64,000 nt of DNA, taken from NCBI RefSeq assembly GCF_016405905.1, contig NZ_JAEFCB010000009.1, positions 124,001-188,000 of the forward strand, given 5' to 3'. A program made the position numbers and the translations under genes. The stretch's first letter is position 1. Every line of letters starts with the position of its first letter. This DNA comes from Variovorax sp. IB41. GTDB taxonomy: Bacteria > Pseudomonadota > Gammaproteobacteria > Burkholderiales > Burkholderiaceae_C. Shown in pieces: positions 62,027-64,000 of this stretch. Below the pieces are notes generated by a model that searched no databases, had not been told where the DNA came from, and worked only from the letters and a program-made list of their open reading frames with translations.

Positions 62027-62791
62027 GTGGCTGCGCCCATCGCCATCGTCGCGGCGATGCACGAGGAGCTGAAGGCGCTCCTCGCGCAGATGCCCGACGA
62101 GCAGCGCGTGCGCATTGCCGGGCGCGACTTCTGGGTGGGCCATCTGCATGGCCAGCCGGTGGTCGCGGTGCTGTCGCGCATCGGCAAGGTGGCGGCGGCG
62201 GTCACGGCGACGATGCTGCTCGAACGCTTCGCCGTGCGGGGCATCGTGTTCAGCGGTGTTGCGGGCGGGCTCGCGCCGGGCGTGAATGTGGGCGATGTGG
62301 TCGTGGCGACCGAACTGCTTCAGCACGACATGGACGCCTCGCCCCTCTTTCCGAAATACGAAGTGCCGTTGATGGGCCTTTCGCGTTTCGCGACCGACGC
62401 TGCGATCAGCGATTCGCTGGTTGCCGTCGCCGAAGAGGCACTGCGCGATCCGGTGGCGTTGGTGGGGCAAGGCGCTGTCGATGAGTTCGGCCTTCGTTCA
62501 CCGAAGGTGCATCGCGGGCTGCTGGTGAGCGGTGACCGCTTCGTCTCGACCGCCGCAGAGAGCGACGCGCTGCGCCGCCAACTGCCCGATGCACTCGCCG
62601 TGGAAATGGAAGGCGCCGCGGTGGCGCAGGTGTGCCACGACTACGGCGTGCCCTTCGCGGCGATGCGGACGATTTCAGACCGCGCCGACGATGAAGCCCA
62701 CGGCGACTTCGCGCGCTTCGTCGCCGAGGTCGCGAGCCGCTACAGCCTCGCGCTGGTCGGCGCGTGGCTCGCGCGGCAACCGGCTACTTGA
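62027..62791 (+). CDS. mtnN: 5'-methylthioadenosine/S-adenosylhomocysteine nucleosidase
   Basis: 254 residues from a GTG at 62027, three bases after the dppA stop, so it may be expressed with the peptide importer. Nucleosidase motifs: SGVAGGLAPGVNVGDVV for the ribose/base pocket, the ribose-binding Glu in AVEMEGAAVAQV, and the general acid Asp in ISDRADD. It cleaves MTA and SAH (and 5'-deoxyadenosine) to adenine and the thioribose. Its last 8 bp overlap the convergent corA. Confidence 0.88.
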   Translation: MAAPIAIVAAMHEELKALLAQMPDEQRVRIAGRDFWVGHLHGQPVVAVLSRIGKVAAAVTATMLLERFAVRGIVFSGVAGGLAPGVNVGDVVVATELLQHDMDASPLFPKYEVPLMGLSRFATDAAISDSLVAVAEEALRDPVALVGQGAVDEFGLRSPKVHRGLLVSGDRFVSTAAESDALRRQLPDALAVEMEGAAVAQVCHDYGVPFAAMRTISDRADDEAHGDFARFVAEVASRYSLALVGAWLARQPAT

Positions 62792-63770
62792 GCCAGCCGC
62801 GCCGGCGGAAGTACCACATCGGCACCAGCGCGCTCGCAGCCATCAGCACGATGGCGTACGGATAGCCCATGGCCCAGTCGAGCTCGGGCATGAACTTGAA
62901 GTTCATGCCGTAGATGCTCGCGATCAGCGTGGGCGGCAAGAGCGCCACGCTCGCCACCGAGAAGATCTTGATGGTCTTGTTCTGGTTGATGTTGATGAAA
63001 CCGACGGTCGCATCCATCAGGAAGTTGATCTTGTCGAAGAGGAAGGCCGTGTGGTTGTCCAGCGATTCGATGTCGCGCAGGATCTGCCGCGCCTCCTCGA
63101 ACTGCTCGGCGTTGAGCATCTTGCTGCGCATCATGAAGCTGACCGCGCGGCGCGTGTCCATCACGTTGCGGCGGATGCGCCCGTTCAAGTCTTCCTGCCG
63201 CGCGATGAGGCCGAGCACTTCGCCGGCCAGCTCGTCGGTGACGTTGCCCGAGAGCACTTTCTTGCCCGCCACCTCGAGCTCGTCGTAGATGTTCTCCAGC
63301 GTGTCGGCCGAGTATTCGGCGTCGGCGTCGAAGAGCTTGAGCATCACTTCCTTCGCGTCTTCGATCAGCCCCGGCGCGCGGCGCGCGCGCATGCGCAGAA
63401 GGCGGAACACGGGCACGTCCTCGTCGTGGATCGAGAACAGCACGCCGCGGCTGCGCAGATCGGTGTTGTGCTGGTTGAGGATGAACGCCACGCGCACCGT
63501 GCGCGGGTCTTCGTCGTCGTCGATCAAAAAGTCGGAGCGGATGTGCAGCTCGCCGTTGTCTTCCTCGTAGAAGCGGGCGGATTCCTCGATGTCCTCGTCC
63601 ATCGCGTCTTCGGGAATCGAGAGGCCGTAGTACTGCTTGATCCAGCGCTTTTCCTCGAGCGTGGGCGATTCGAGGTCGACCCAGATCGGCTGGAACTTGG
63701 AGAGCTCTTCCAGCGACTCGATCTCTTCCTGGACGAGGCGGCCGTTGGCGAGCGTAAAGATATTGAGCAT
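62784..63770 (-). CDS. corA: Magnesium/cobalt transporter CorA
   Basis: 328 residues from the ATG at 63768-63770. A large acidic cytosolic domain leads to two C-terminal membrane helices, with the selectivity motif YGMNF between them and a positively charged end (FRRRGWLK). It forms a homopentameric Mg2+ channel in the inner membrane. The gene is convergent with mtnN with an 8-bp overlap. Confidence 0.95.
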   Translation of the reverse strand: MLNIFTLANGRLVQEEIESLEELSKFQPIWVDLESPTLEEKRWIKQYYGLSIPEDAMDEDIEESARFYEEDNGELHIRSDFLIDDDEDPRTVRVAFILNQHNTDLRSRGVLFSIHDEDVPVFRLLRMRARRAPGLIEDAKEVMLKLFDADAEYSADTLENIYDELEVAGKKVLSGNVTDELAGEVLGLIARQEDLNGRIRRNVMDTRRAVSFMMRSKMLNAEQFEEARQILRDIESLDNHTAFLFDKINFLMDATVGFININQNKTIKIFSVASVALLPPTLIASIYGMNFKFMPELDWAMGYPYAIVLMAASALVPMWYFRRRGWLK

Positions 63771-64000
63771 GGGCTCACTCCCGGGGATGACTGAACGGTG
63801 GGCGAGGGAGGGGCGCTTTCAATTCCCGGGCCCGGCGCGAGCGCGTCAGAAGGGAGTTGAAAGCTGCCGAGACGGGGCGGTTTCCATGGGGGAGTCTCCG
63901 GTTGCAGCGAGGCGCGATTATGTCACCGGCCACAGGGCGGCAACCTGACCGAACTGGACGGACATACAGTAAAGTCGTGCCCCATGCAGACCGCTGCGAC

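Noticed and set aside
63984..64000. ATG near the right edge (MQTAA...)
   Set aside because: Only 17 bases are in the window and no ribosome-binding site is visible, so a gene cannot be supported. The stretch 63771-64000 otherwise holds the corA upstream region and nothing else I can name.

Overview
The window is high-G+C, densely coded DNA from a proteobacterium. Several traits point to a betaproteobacterium of the Burkholderiales, probably a Comamonadaceae member resembling Variovorax: a three-subunit PntAA/PntAB/PntB transhydrogenase, a BioMNY biotin transporter, uvrA near ssb, and strong third-position G/C bias. The organism assignment is inference from remembered gene content; no search was run. 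No rRNA, tRNA, CRISPR array, insertion sequence or prophage was recognised.

Layout. 1-2062 (minus): start of a branched-chain amino-acid ABC importer (LivH cut by the window edge, plus its binding protein) and a stand-alone ATP synthase c-subunit paralogue. 2154-6915 (minus): a 1569-residue secreted di-haem c protein built from propellers, LamG, PKD and ricin-type lectin domains, with its own terminator. 7141-16884: a divergent carbohydrate or polyol catabolic locus. Leftward it encodes a ribose-type ABC importer, an aldo/keto reductase and a class I aldolase; rightward an FGGY kinase, a GlpD-like flavoprotein dehydrogenase and a GntR/UTRA regulator. The substrate is not determined. 16895-23063: EamA exporter, uvrA, ClC channel and, divergently, ssb.

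23263-31823: a LytS/LytTR two-component pair, a DHFR-like reductase, a secreted unknown, an AHSA1-type protein, an orphan NarL-type sensor kinase, a GFA protein, a YebC-family protein and a PEP-mutase/ICL-family enzyme. 31852-37670: the most unusual region. One gene encodes two complete Crp-like modules in a single chain, the next encodes a third module, and after an AT-rich intergenic island comes an OmpR-like regulator with a degenerate receiver, then a trimeric autotransporter adhesin. The island holds two copies of GTGCA-N6-TGCAC exactly 100 bp apart, which is the site geometry of the Crp family. I propose this as a self-contained adhesin control locus.

37884-39876: biotin ECF transporter bioMNY. 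39883-47108: DUF-type genes, a small secreted repeat protein with a strong terminator, an isochorismatase-fold protein with Gly in place of the catalytic Cys, and an overlapping three-gene cluster that includes a VanW/glycosyltransferase-like fusion and a zinc-ribbon membrane protein. 47142-51051: YhbW-like monooxygenase, mnmA with convergent nudJ-like Nudix gene, a small secreted protein and an OmpR-type regulator. 51052-64000: pntAA-pntAB-pntB preceded by a perfect FNR-type box, a FadD-like acyl-CoA ligase, a dipeptide ABC operon with the binding protein last (B-C-D-F-A), an MTA/SAH nucleosidase and a convergent corA.
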